Assembly: GCA_020072585.1 (NCBI GenBank)
Contig: JAIQGL010000004.1
Location: forward strand, 1-64,000
Length of the DNA: 64,000 nt
Reading direction: 5' to 3'
Origin: Terriglobia bacterium
GTDB lineage: Bacteria; Acidobacteriota; Terriglobia; Terriglobales; Acidobacteriaceae
This document shows positions 52,707 through 59,170 of the stretch, piece by piece (within the stretch, counting starts at the first letter, position 1; each line of letters starts with the position of its first letter). The notes beneath the pieces are model-generated. The model saw only the letters and a program-made list of their open reading frames with translations. It did not search any database and was not told the origin of the DNA. The position numbers and the translations under genes are program-made.

Positions 52707-54470
52707 TCAGAAGGGGCTGCGCGGGACCTTGAAGGGCACTCGAACCACAGCTTCCACATCAACCGGCATGCCCTCTTTCGTACCCGGACGGAACCGCCAC
52801 TGAGCCAGCGCCTTGCGGGCATTTTCATTCAACCGCTCATCAAATCCCTCAAGCACGCGGACTTCGCCCACGCTGCCGTCACTGTGAATGACCGCATAGA
52901 GCACCACTACGCCTTCCACGCGGTCATGCATCAGCTCCTGAGGATAAGCAGGATCGACTTTCTTGATCGCCTCAGGCGCGCTCAAGTCAGATTCACCATG
53001 GCCGGCGGCGTTCATCTCCGCAAAACGGATCGTCCAACTCCCTGTGGATGAAGTGAGGTTGGGCATGCTGAGCCGCATGGAATAATGCCTGCGCGTGCCG
53101 AATACCTGTGTGTCAACGCGCGGCAAGTCTGTGCGGTCGGGCGTAAGGGGCTTCGCAGCGGGCGGCGGCGCGGCGGAGGCGACAACGGTGTTGCCGGTAA
53201 CTTTGGCAGGCGGCGCGGACACATAGATATCACCTGGCGATGCGCCGCTGCCAGATCTGTTCGCAGCGCTGGGGCTGCTGCCTTCCTTGGTTTCCGATCG
53301 AGCGATCTCCGGTCGGGCCGTAGCGCCGGCGCGGCCTGATGGGCTGGCGGTGAATTCTCCCGGACGGTTGCCTTCAGGAACCGTGACCGGACCAACCGGC
53401 ACAATGGGGCGCGCATTGAGCACCAGCATCTGGCCCATTTCTTTTTCGCGTGCGGCGCTGCCGCTGATTACAGCTGGCGCGGGCGGTATAGCGGTGGCGT
53501 CCTGCGCAGGCAGTCCCAGGCTGCCCAGGCTTCGGTTGGCGGCTGCGGGAGCGGGCGCAGCAACCTGCGGTGTGGTGAGAGGCGGAATCGACTGGAGGGC
53601 GCGACTGCTTGAAACCTCAGCGGCCGGCGCGGCCACCTGAGGAGGCGCCTGAGCGGGAATCTGAAGTGCGTCTGCTCTGTGCGGCATCATCTCCGGAGCG
53701 GGCGGAATGGCAACGGCGCTTTCCAGCGGCAACGCTTGCAACGTGCGGCGATTGGCCGCTGCTCCCACTGGAGCCACCGCTTCCGGCTGCGCTGCCGGAG
53801 GAAACACCAATGGACGAAGACTGCTTTGCGCCACCACCGGCGCGGGCGGAGCAACTTGTGGCACATTCACCGGCAAAATCTGTAACGGACGATGCATCGC
53901 CACCGGCGCACCGGGAATCGTCGTGGATGCAATCAGGTTGGGCAGCGGCACATCCTGCTTCAGGAAGACTGGGTTCGGCTGCACAATCGTCTGCCGGGTG
54001 CTGATGTGGTTTGCATTGGTCACCACAATCTCCTGCGGCGCAAACTCCGGATCGGCCTTCTGCGGCTTCGCGCGTCGCGGCGGCTCGGGCTTCGTCTTGC
54101 GGGAGTTCACCGCCGGCAGATATTCAGAGAGCTCATAGTGCAGCACAGATTGCGTCCTGGGCGCTTCCGGCAGGATCTGCGGCTGGTTCAGCCATGCCAG
54201 ATTGAGCGCATATACGGCCACAATGACCAGCGTGTGCCCCAGAAATGACTGGCGTACGGCCCGCCACGCCACCGGACGATTGACCAGCGCATCAGCCCAG
54301 TATTCGCCAGGAAGGGAGGTAACCCAGGCAGGCGGCGGCCCCGCGCGGAACAAATCCGCGATGTTGCGCAGAAAGATCCGCACCCACGGCTCAGGCTCAA
54401 TCACCAGCTGAAGGCCGCGATCAGAAGCCGTAACTGCTTCATTTATAACCGCTTTTTTCGCCAACTGCAT
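52707..54470 (-). CDS. TonB-family protein
   Basis: 587 residues. One membrane segment lies at about 75-95 (SFLGHTLVIVAVYALNLAWL), preceded by a 70-residue cytoplasmic start. A very long Pro/Ala/Val-rich periplasmic spacer (115-470) contains repeated PPAP/QVAPPAP. The TonB C-terminal domain (495-580) has VDPAYPQELMHDRVEGVVVLYAVIHSDGSVGEVRVLEG and RKALAQWRFRPGTKEGMPVDV. It should carry proton-motive energy to outer-membrane receptors. exbB/exbD and receptors are not in the window. Its start is 47 bases from the divergent gene at 54518. Confidence 0.9.
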   Translation of the reverse strand: MQLAKKAVINEAVTASDRGLQLVIEPEPWVRIFLRNIADLFRAGPPPAWVTSLPGEYWADALVNRPVAWRAVRQSFLGHTLVIVAVYALNLAWLNQPQILPEAPRTQSVLHYELSEYLPAVNSRKTKPEPPRRAKPQKADPEFAPQEIVVTNANHISTRQTIVQPNPVFLKQDVPLPNLIASTTIPGAPVAMHRPLQILPVNVPQVAPPAPVVAQSSLRPLVFPPAAQPEAVAPVGAAANRRTLQALPLESAVAIPPAPEMMPHRADALQIPAQAPPQVAAPAAEVSSSRALQSIPPLTTPQVAAPAPAAANRSLGSLGLPAQDATAIPPAPAVISGSAAREKEMGQMLVLNARPIVPVGPVTVPEGNRPGEFTASPSGRAGATARPEIARSETKEGSSPSAANRSGSGASPGDIYVSAPPAKVTGNTVVASAAPPPAAKPLTPDRTDLPRVDTQVFGTRRHYSMRLSMPNLTSSTGSWTIRFAEMNAAGHGESDLSAPEAIKKVDPAYPQELMHDRVEGVVVLYAVIHSDGSVGEVRVLEGFDERLNENARKALAQWRFRPGTKEGMPVDVEAVVRVPFKVPRSPF

Positions 54471-54475
54471 TTATC

Positions 54476-54505
54476 TTGACTTCCGGGCCAGTAGAAAGAT
54501 TATAT
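54476..54505 (+). promoter_or_regulatory. Promoter of the secreted-protein gene
   Basis: TTGACT (54476-54481) and TTATAT (54500-54505) are 18 bases apart. Transcription would start near 54512, about six bases before the ATG at 54518, so the mRNA is nearly leaderless. The promoter sits in the 47-base space shared with the divergent TonB gene. Confidence 0.55.
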
Positions 54506-54517
54506 CTGTATACCAAC

Positions 54518-55081
54518 ATGAACCATCCCATGCTTTTCCTTAGAAGAATCATAGGTTTCCTGACCCTGGTTACCATCGCGGTTGCCTGCGCGGCCCAGAG
54601 CGGGCTTTCCACGCGCGGACAAAACCGGCTCGGCCAGCAGGAGGCTGCCCCCATTATTCCGCATGCCGCGGAAGATATCTCCGGCATGTACAGCTTTCTC
54701 AAGGAGGGAGAGTTCGTCCAGATCAACCTGGAAAAGGCCGCCGTTACCGGCTACATCTCCCGCATGGGCGTTTCAGACAGCGATAGCGGCGTCTTTATGG
54801 ACCAGTTCTTTGCCCAAGCCGACGTGCAGGACCACGCCGTCTCATTCACCACCCGTCAGCTGCACGGCACGTGGTATGAATTCAAGGGCAAATTTGACCG
54901 TGGCTCGGCCAGGACCAAGGCGGACGACGGATATTACGTTCTTCGCGGGACGTTGAAGGAGCTCTCCACCAACGCCGATAAGAGCATCGCCACCAGATCG
55001 CGCGAAGTCGAGTTCAAACTACTCGCCCAGCCGGACGACTCCGACGAGGCAGCGCCGGTCAAAGACAAGAAGCCGAAATAG
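54518..55081 (+). CDS. Secreted protein of unknown function
   Basis: 187 residues from ATG 54518; another ATG lies at 54530. A signal peptide (FLRRIIGFLTLVTIAVACA|AQ) precedes about 165 residues with a beta-rich middle: DISGMYSFLKEGEFVQINLEKAAVTGYISRMG, HAVSFTTRQLHGTWYEFKGKFDRG. A basic/acidic tail (DDSDEAAPVKDKKPK) ends it. No family recognised. No ribosome site, in line with the very short leader. Confidence 0.7.
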   Translation: MNHPMLFLRRIIGFLTLVTIAVACAAQSGLSTRGQNRLGQQEAAPIIPHAAEDISGMYSFLKEGEFVQINLEKAAVTGYISRMGVSDSDSGVFMDQFFAQADVQDHAVSFTTRQLHGTWYEFKGKFDRGSARTKADDGYYVLRGTLKELSTNADKSIATRSREVEFKLLAQPDDSDEAAPVKDKKPK

Positions 55082-55202
55082 CTGCTGCTGGAACACCCCC
55101 TTTGAAAACCCAACCGGAGTAAGCGAAGGGATTATCAAAGGAAGCGGTGGGAGCCAGGAAGAAATCGATTCAGCCCGTAGAGAGGGAATCAGGTGACCGG
55201 TC

Positions 55203-55628
55203 ATGGAAGACGGCAGGCGCAGGTTAATCTGGCACGGAATGTTCCTGTTCTTACTCGGTCTGCTCACGGGCTTTGTTGAGCAGAAGTTCGTCAACCCGCG
55301 CATGGGGCTGGCCGCACATCTGGAAGGCGTGATGAATGGGACGTTTCTCATCGCGTTGGGAGCCGTATGGGCGGAGGTGCGACTCGCTCCGCGATTGAAG
55401 ATTGCGGCCTACTGGAGCGCGCTGTACGGCGCATACGCAAATTGGGCGGCCACAACTCTGGGTGCGGCCTTCGGCGTAGCGGCCCTTTCTCCCATTACCA
55501 GCGCCGGTCACAGCGCCCTGCCCTGGCAGGAAGGACTGGTGACGGTACTCTTTATGACCATCGGGATCACAACCGTTGGCTCATCTCTCATCGTCCTTTG
55601 GGGGCTGCGCCGGGCGGCGACCTCATGA
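55203..55628 (+). CDS. HAB-mutase/styrene-oxide-isomerase-like membrane protein
   Basis: 141 residues with four hydrophobic segments. The sequence resembles hydroxylaminobenzene mutase and styrene oxide isomerase: FLFLLGLLTGFVEQKFVNPRMGLAAHLEGVMNGTFLIALG (NPRMGLxxHLEGxxNG), then YGAYANWAATTLGAAFG. These enzymes rearrange aromatic or epoxide substrates in the membrane. A small-molecule isomerase role here is inferred; no nitroaromatic genes are near. AGGTGA precedes the ATG. Confidence 0.8.
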   Translation: MEDGRRRLIWHGMFLFLLGLLTGFVEQKFVNPRMGLAAHLEGVMNGTFLIALGAVWAEVRLAPRLKIAAYWSALYGAYANWAATTLGAAFGVAALSPITSAGHSALPWQEGLVTVLFMTIGITTVGSSLIVLWGLRRAATS

Positions 55629-55659
55629 TCCATAGCCGCTGGTAGCGCAAGCTGATTGG

Positions 55660-55695
55660 TTTTCCTCTGTGTTCCTTCGTGTCCTTTGTGGTAAG
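55660..55695. repeat. Dispersed ACCACAGAG-type repeat, copy 3
   Basis: CCTCTGTGTTCCTTCGTGTC followed by CTTTGTGGTAAG is the inverse orientation of the element seen at 34668 and 39482. Confidence 0.5.
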
Positions 55696-55712
55696 TGTTT
55701 TTGGGGTCTTCA

Positions 55713-55930
55713 ATTGCCAATTTTGGCAATGCCGGGGCCCCCAGCAAGCCTGACTTTGGCTTGATGGGGTGGAAGGCCGGGGCCCCCAGCAGGCCCGACT
55801 TTGGCTTGATGGGGTGGAAGGCCGGGGCCCCCAGCAAGCCCGACTTTGGCTTGATGGGGTGGAAGGCCGGGGCCCCCAGCAAGCCCGACTTTTTGGCTTG
55901 ACGGGGTGGAAGGCCGGCGATTTTGGCAAT
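55713..55930. repeat. 45-bp tandem repeat array with conserved hairpin
   Basis: Four units start at 55731, 55776, 55821 (45 bases each) and 55866 (47 bases), then a partial unit at 55913. Each unit reads GCCGGGG..CCCAGCA and then CAAGCC-N7-GGCTTG, a 6-bp stem, before ATGGGGTGG. The array is bounded by ATTTTGGCAAT at both ends (55720 and 55920), and the left copy is part of the hairpin ATTGCCAA-TT-TTGGCAAT (55713-55730). The period is a multiple of three, giving 15-residue repeats in a minus-strand frame, but no start or fold supports a protein. Confidence 0.85.
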
Positions 55931-56030
55931 CTCTTCGCCCCCCACCCGCCATTTTTTCACTTCTGTTGAAAACAAAAGCACTTCTGCAAATCGATGCTCG
56001 CATCACGCCTGGGTGTCGCTTGCGTGATCC

Positions 56031-56065
56031 TTGGGTGTCCCTTGGGTGACCCAAGGGTGACCCAA
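56031..56065. repeat. Imperfect inverted repeat
   Basis: Two 16-base arms (56031-56046 and 56050-56065) pair at 14 of 16 positions around TGA; the inner 8 bp (CCCTTGGG/CCCAAGGG) are perfect. No T-run follows. Purpose unknown. Confidence 0.5.
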
Positions 56066-56276
56066 TCCCAACCCCAACAGGCAGAGGGTCGCAATTCTTA
56101 GATTTTGCTTTGGCTGATTGCTAAGTGCTGAGTGCTGACTGCTAATTTTTCAAAGACCAATCCACTTCCAACCCCTGAGGGCTGCCATACTGTAGCGCTC
56201 TTTGATAAGCGAATCAATTGAGAATTAGGACACGTCTTGACAAGACCGGGCCGCGGAACTGTTCGTTTTCGCTCGA

Positions 56277-56409
56277 GTGTCCGCCGTTGCCCTTGGAAGG
56301 CGCGGCGGTCTCAAGGGTGGCAAAGCAAGGGCTGAAAGCATGTCGCCAGAACGGGCGGAAGGAAATAGCCCAGAAGGCATCGAAGGCCCACTGGGCTAAA
56401 AGGGGTTAG
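56277..56409 (+). pseudogene. Frameshifted small GGLKGGKARA-family gene
   Basis: From GTG 56277 the frame gives LGRRGGLKGGKARAESMSPER, then falls out of register. The expected ending, RRKEIAQKASKAHWAKRG and a stop at 56407-56409, is in a neighbouring frame. Removing one G from the GGG in CGGGCGG (about 56356) restores one protein of about 44 residues. This is a widespread small basic family of unknown role (GGLKGGKARA...IAxKAxxARW). One-base insertion or sequencing error are equally possible. Confidence 0.6.
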
Positions 56410-56807
56410 AAAAATACGGCTGGGGACACATGAAAACGCGCACTTAGCCGCGTGATGTGATCTTTAGAAAGGTCACGTTTCCCGTTCAATACATCCGAGA
56501 CAATGCTTTCAGTACCGAACACATCCACCAAATCCTTTTGGCGAAGGCCATGTTGTTCCATCAGATGGCGAATAATGTCTAATGGCCCAGCGTCGGGAAC
56601 CGGATAATATCTTGATTCATACTGTTCCACCAAAACAGTCAGTAACTCAATCAGTTTTGCTTGGGCAGAGGTCGCCTTTTTCATGCTAGTAAGCTTTTCA
56701 AGTAGTGCGATAAATGCCGCATTCTGCTGCTCACTCTGAATTACTTCCGGCTGGATTTCTTTGAGCAAAGCTCCATAATCAATTGCTACTGCGTTCATGG
56801 CCTCCAT
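56406..56807 (-). CDS. higA: HigA-type antitoxin
   Basis: 133 residues. The C-terminal half is an XRE-type HTH of the HigA kind: GPLDIIRHLMEQHGLRQKDLVDVFGTESIVSDVLNGKRDLSKDHITRLSARFHVSPAVFF. The N-terminal half is helical and would wrap the toxin. It overlaps the toxin gene by 13 bases and is the second gene, the order typical of higBA. It should neutralise HigB and repress the operon through the palindromes at 57095-57217. Confidence 0.92.
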   Translation of the reverse strand: MEAMNAVAIDYGALLKEIQPEVIQSEQQNAAFIALLEKLTSMKKATSAQAKLIELLTVLVEQYESRYYPVPDAGPLDIIRHLMEQHGLRQKDLVDVFGTESIVSDVLNGKRDLSKDHITRLSARFHVSPAVFF

Positions 56808-57082
56808 GCCCCCTTGTCATACTCTTTGTGGGTTAACAGATGTTTCACAAAGATCATTTGCCAGCGATACTCAATTTTTACGATTAAGCGATAATTGCCG
56901 CCCTTGATATTGAATACCATAAACGGGTTTACATAGTCCGCGTGTGGATACACGGCTTTGACTTCGGTTATGTTGCTCCAGGTCGCGCAAGTCGCTACTT
57001 TGTGCCACTCAGAAATTGGGCCTTCGAGGGTAGGGTCTCGGGCTATTGCCTCCCTCCACGCGCTTTTGCTAATGACGTGCAC
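56795..57082 (-). CDS. higB: HigB-type mRNA interferase toxin
   Basis: 95 residues, the usual size. The HigB (RelE-like) fold is visible: MHVISKSAWREAIARDP, then a conserved NPFMVFNIKGGNYRLIVKIEYRWQMIFVKHLLTHKEYDKGAW. The K-x-x-N-Y-R and K-H-x-x-T-H-x-E-Y-D-K stretches correspond to family positions. It should cleave mRNA on the ribosome when freed from HigA. First gene of the toxin-antitoxin pair; its promoter region carries three operators. Confidence 0.93.
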   Translation of the reverse strand: MHVISKSAWREAIARDPTLEGPISEWHKVATCATWSNITEVKAVYPHADYVNPFMVFNIKGGNYRLIVKIEYRWQMIFVKHLLTHKEYDKGAWRP

Positions 57083-57094
57083 TAGATTAGACGC

Positions 57095-57109
57095 TTCGCA
57101 TCCTGCGAA
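57095..57109. promoter_or_regulatory. higBA operator 1 (TTCGCA-N3-TGCGAA)
   Basis: TTCGCA-TCC-TGCGAA, perfect arms, 13 bases upstream of the toxin start codon, within the leader. Confidence 0.7.
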
Positions 57110-57122
57110 GTTGCCAGGAATA

Positions 57123-57137
57123 TTCGCAAAATGCGAA
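57123..57137. promoter_or_regulatory. higBA operator 2 (TTCGCA-N3-TGCGAA)
   Basis: TTCGCA-AAA-TGCGAA, arms identical to operator 1, centre 28 bases away from it. Confidence 0.75.
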
Positions 57138-57192
57138 CTTTTTCACAAGACACAAAATGTAGGGTACATGGAAGGTAAGCAACTCTATGTAT

Positions 57193-57217
57193 AGTATAAA
57201 AATTCGCATTTTGCGAA
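57193..57217. promoter_or_regulatory. higBA operator 3 and -10 element
   Basis: TTCGCA-TTT-TGCGAA at 57203-57217, centre 80 bases from operator 2. On the minus strand it is followed by the -10-like TATACT (57198-57193), so it covers the -35 to -10 region of the toxin-antitoxin promoter. I see no good -35 box. Confidence 0.7.
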
Positions 57218-57527
57218 ATTTTGCTTGACTGACTCTACCCTGCCGCTCAAGCATTTCGGAATGGCGCGTCAAGATTGAATTTGCAGTGTGTTGGTCCCCG
57301 TCGGCACGCCAGCGGGACTCGTGGTTGCTCCGGCGGGCTTACTTTGTTAAGCGGAGACTTAATAAAGTTAAGTGCAATGACAAAGGCTGTGGTTTATGCG
57401 CTAACATTTTTTCGTTTTTCTATTGCCTTTCGCGTATTACTGCGGGTATAAGTTTAAGCGGACCGCGCCAGTGCGCTAACACCGGCGCAGCCCTAACCAC
57501 AAATCACCTTCCAAAGAAAGGCGACTC
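57218..57527. other. Intergenic region between the toxin-antitoxin pair and 57528
   Basis: No gene with a plausible product. AT-rich around 57350-57430, including a T-run at 57406-57419. It should contain the promoter of 57528-57800. Confidence 0.4.
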
Positions 57528-57800
57528 ATGGCTGACCGTAAGACTAACCGTTCCAGCAAACAACCTTCAAGTTACCACCGCTTCCCAGAGGTCAAAGGGA
57601 AGGTCGTCTCACTGGTTGAAGTTGACGACAACGCTTCAGCAATCCTCATTATGTTTGAGGACAACACCGTTCTCGGCTTCGACATTGATTCCAGTCATGT
57701 CGTATTTCCCCAGTTGTCAGACCGGAAAAAGGGAAACTGGAAATCCATCAAACAGTGGCGACCAATCTACAGCCCAATATCCATGGTCAAATGGCCGTAA
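57528..57800 (+). CDS. Small orphan protein, paralogue of 1892-2311
   Basis: 90 residues. After a short Lys/Arg/Ser-rich start it has the same domain as the protein at 1892-2311: F-P-EVKGK, V-E-V, M-F-E-D-N-T, a D-I strand, then K-K-G-N-W-K-S-IK-Q-W-R-P-I-Y-S. It lacks the 60-residue basic extension of its paralogue. Function unknown. AAAGG lies before the ATG, and a good terminator follows at 57829. The gene sits between a toxin-antitoxin pair and a DUF3800 gene in a lower-GC island. Confidence 0.75.
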   Translation: MADRKTNRSSKQPSSYHRFPEVKGKVVSLVEVDDNASAILIMFEDNTVLGFDIDSSHVVFPQLSDRKKGNWKSIKQWRPIYSPISMVKWP

Positions 57801-57828
57801 AAACCTAACCCTCACACATCCTAACCAC

Positions 57829-57856
57829 GAACCCGCCTCCGGGCGGGTTTTGTCGT
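57829..57856 (+). terminator. Rho-independent terminator
   Basis: AACCCGCC-TCCG-GGCGGGTT (57830-57849) followed by TTGTCGTCTT, 30 bases after the stop of 57528-57800. Confidence 0.8.
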
Positions 57857-57969
57857 CTTGCGCTTGCTTGAGGAGGCGGGTCAAGCGATGATGGGGGTGC
57901 AATTGAGGGGCGATTTGAGCAATTGCATAATTCATTCGCCTCAACAAATTTAGAGAAAGTTGCTATGCC

Positions 57970-58830
57970 ATGATCGGTTCATACATGGATGAGAGCTTTG
58001 ATATCCCGCCGAATCACGGCATCTTTGCGGTCGGCGGCATTATGGCGCGAGGTGTCCCGATCTTTGAACTAGAGCGGCGATGGGAAAAATTACTAAAACG
58101 CCCAGACATTGATATCGAATATTTCAAGGCATCTCAGTGTCAGGCAGGCACCAAGCAATTTAAAAAGTTCGTCTCTGATCCCAAGAATATAACTCCGTCC
58201 GAGCGCACAAGACTTGATTCCATTAGTTTGGAATTCCTAGATACGATAGCGCATATGCCGCTTGAACCAAACTCATTCTTGGTTGCCACTGGGATTGGCG
58301 TTGTGCAAGAGGATTTTTATGAAGTCATCAAAGACGATTATGCTCGCTCTGTGCTCGGGAATAGCCCGTACTTCCTAGCCTATCATTTGGCGATGATTCA
58401 ATGTGCATGGTCCATGAAGACTATGCACGATGATGATAAACGGTTTGATGACTCTGTTTCTTTCATCTGTGATCTATGCGAGGAACACAGCGATGCGTCT
58501 TACGAGGCATACCGATTGCTAAAAGAGAAAAACCCTAAAGCTGCTGCATACATGGGTGTTTATGGCGCGGAGGATGAAAAACAATGCTTTCCACTTCAGG
58601 CCGCAGATGCAGTCATTTATGAAATACGAAGGGCATTTCATGTGGCTCTGGGGCAGCGCAAAGAACAATTAAGAAAACAGTTCAACATCTTAGACAACAA
58701 GGCGCTGTTTGCAATGCAGCATTGCAGCAAAAAGAATTTGCTTCACATCGTGGCAACGCATAAACCAGGAGAGCCGTTCAAATTGGACGAGATAATGGAT
58801 GATAAATTCAATGAAGACATCCGATTCTGA
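57970..58830 (+). CDS. DUF3800 protein
   Basis: 286 residues. The family signature is at the start: an early strand ending in Asp (GSYMDESFD) and FAVGGIMA, then ELERRWEKLLKR and E-Y-F-K-A-S-Q. A late acid-rich strand region follows: LPLQAADAVIYEIRRAF-type, here CFPLQAADAVIYEIRR. DUF3800 proteins are thought to have an RNase H-like fold with catalytic Asp/Glu and often sit in phage, plasmid or defence islands (family knowledge); exact activity is unknown. Codon use is AT-richer than in the core of the window. Start context is weak. Confidence 0.85.
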   Translation: MIGSYMDESFDIPPNHGIFAVGGIMARGVPIFELERRWEKLLKRPDIDIEYFKASQCQAGTKQFKKFVSDPKNITPSERTRLDSISLEFLDTIAHMPLEPNSFLVATGIGVVQEDFYEVIKDDYARSVLGNSPYFLAYHLAMIQCAWSMKTMHDDDKRFDDSVSFICDLCEEHSDASYEAYRLLKEKNPKAAAYMGVYGAEDEKQCFPLQAADAVIYEIRRAFHVALGQRKEQLRKQFNILDNKALFAMQHCSKKNLLHIVATHKPGEPFKLDEIMDDKFNEDIRF

Positions 58831-58969
58831 ATTTAAAGTTTTTCCGCATTAAACGAAGCGCCAAGGAAAGGCAGCAACAAAAGAACAGGAAGCACAAGCC
58901 TAAGAAAACCACCGCACGCGGCATCACCCGCGATTCTGGCGGCGATACTTAAAGCACTCTCTATCAGGG

Positions 58970-59003
58970 CTGCTCTGTCCAAGGGGCTAGAGCAGTTTTA
59001 GTG
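58970..59003 (+). terminator. Probable rho-independent terminator
   Basis: CTGCTCT (58970-58976) pairs with AGAGCAG (58989-58995) around a 12-base loop and is followed by TTTTAGTGTT. It would end transcription from DUF3800. Confidence 0.6.
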
Positions 59004-59060
59004 TTAGCGAAACCTTCTAACTCGTCATCCCGACGGCCGTTAAGCGAGCCGCGCGTTTTC

Positions 59061-59102
59061 GCCGGGGTCCCCAACACGCGCGGGTTTCGCGTGATGGGGT
59101 GG
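59061..59102. repeat. Solo copy of the minisatellite unit
   Basis: This 42-base stretch aligns without gaps to the units at 55731-55912 (GCCGGGG.CCCCA.CA ... TGATGGGGTGG). Its stem is CACGCG-N7-CGCGTG where the array has CAAGCC-N7-GGCTTG, so both sides of the stem changed together. Confidence 0.7.
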
Positions 59103-59170
59103 TCATCAGCGCGCGAGTAGGCCGGAGGGACCTTGCGCTTGCCTTAAAAAGTTTACGTTATCTATAAGCT

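Larger units (their letters stand above)
55629..56261. other. Repeat-rich intergenic region
   Basis: No intact gene. It contains the third ACCACAGAG-type repeat, the 45-bp minisatellite, an imperfect 35-base inverted repeat at 56031-56065 and a run of GTGCTGA-like units near 56128-56152. A minus-strand frame across the minisatellite merely translates the repeats. Confidence 0.6.
58831..59170. other. Intergenic region with terminator and solo repeat
   Basis: A short basic reading frame without a standard start spans about 58829-58950 (KRSAKERQQQKNRKHKPKK); it may be decayed coding sequence. A terminator (58970-59000) and one copy of the minisatellite unit (59061-59102) follow. Confidence 0.45.

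Noticed and set aside
55731-55920. CRISPR array
   Set aside because: The 45-bp units are directly abutting with no unique spacers, and no cas genes are near.
55508-55981. 157-codon minus-strand protein with 15-residue repeats
   Set aside because: It only translates the minisatellite; it has no ribosome site or fold, and one unit has a two-base length change.
57286-57891. 201-codon plus-strand open frame
   Set aside because: It overlaps the orphan paralogue in another frame and has no recognisable features.
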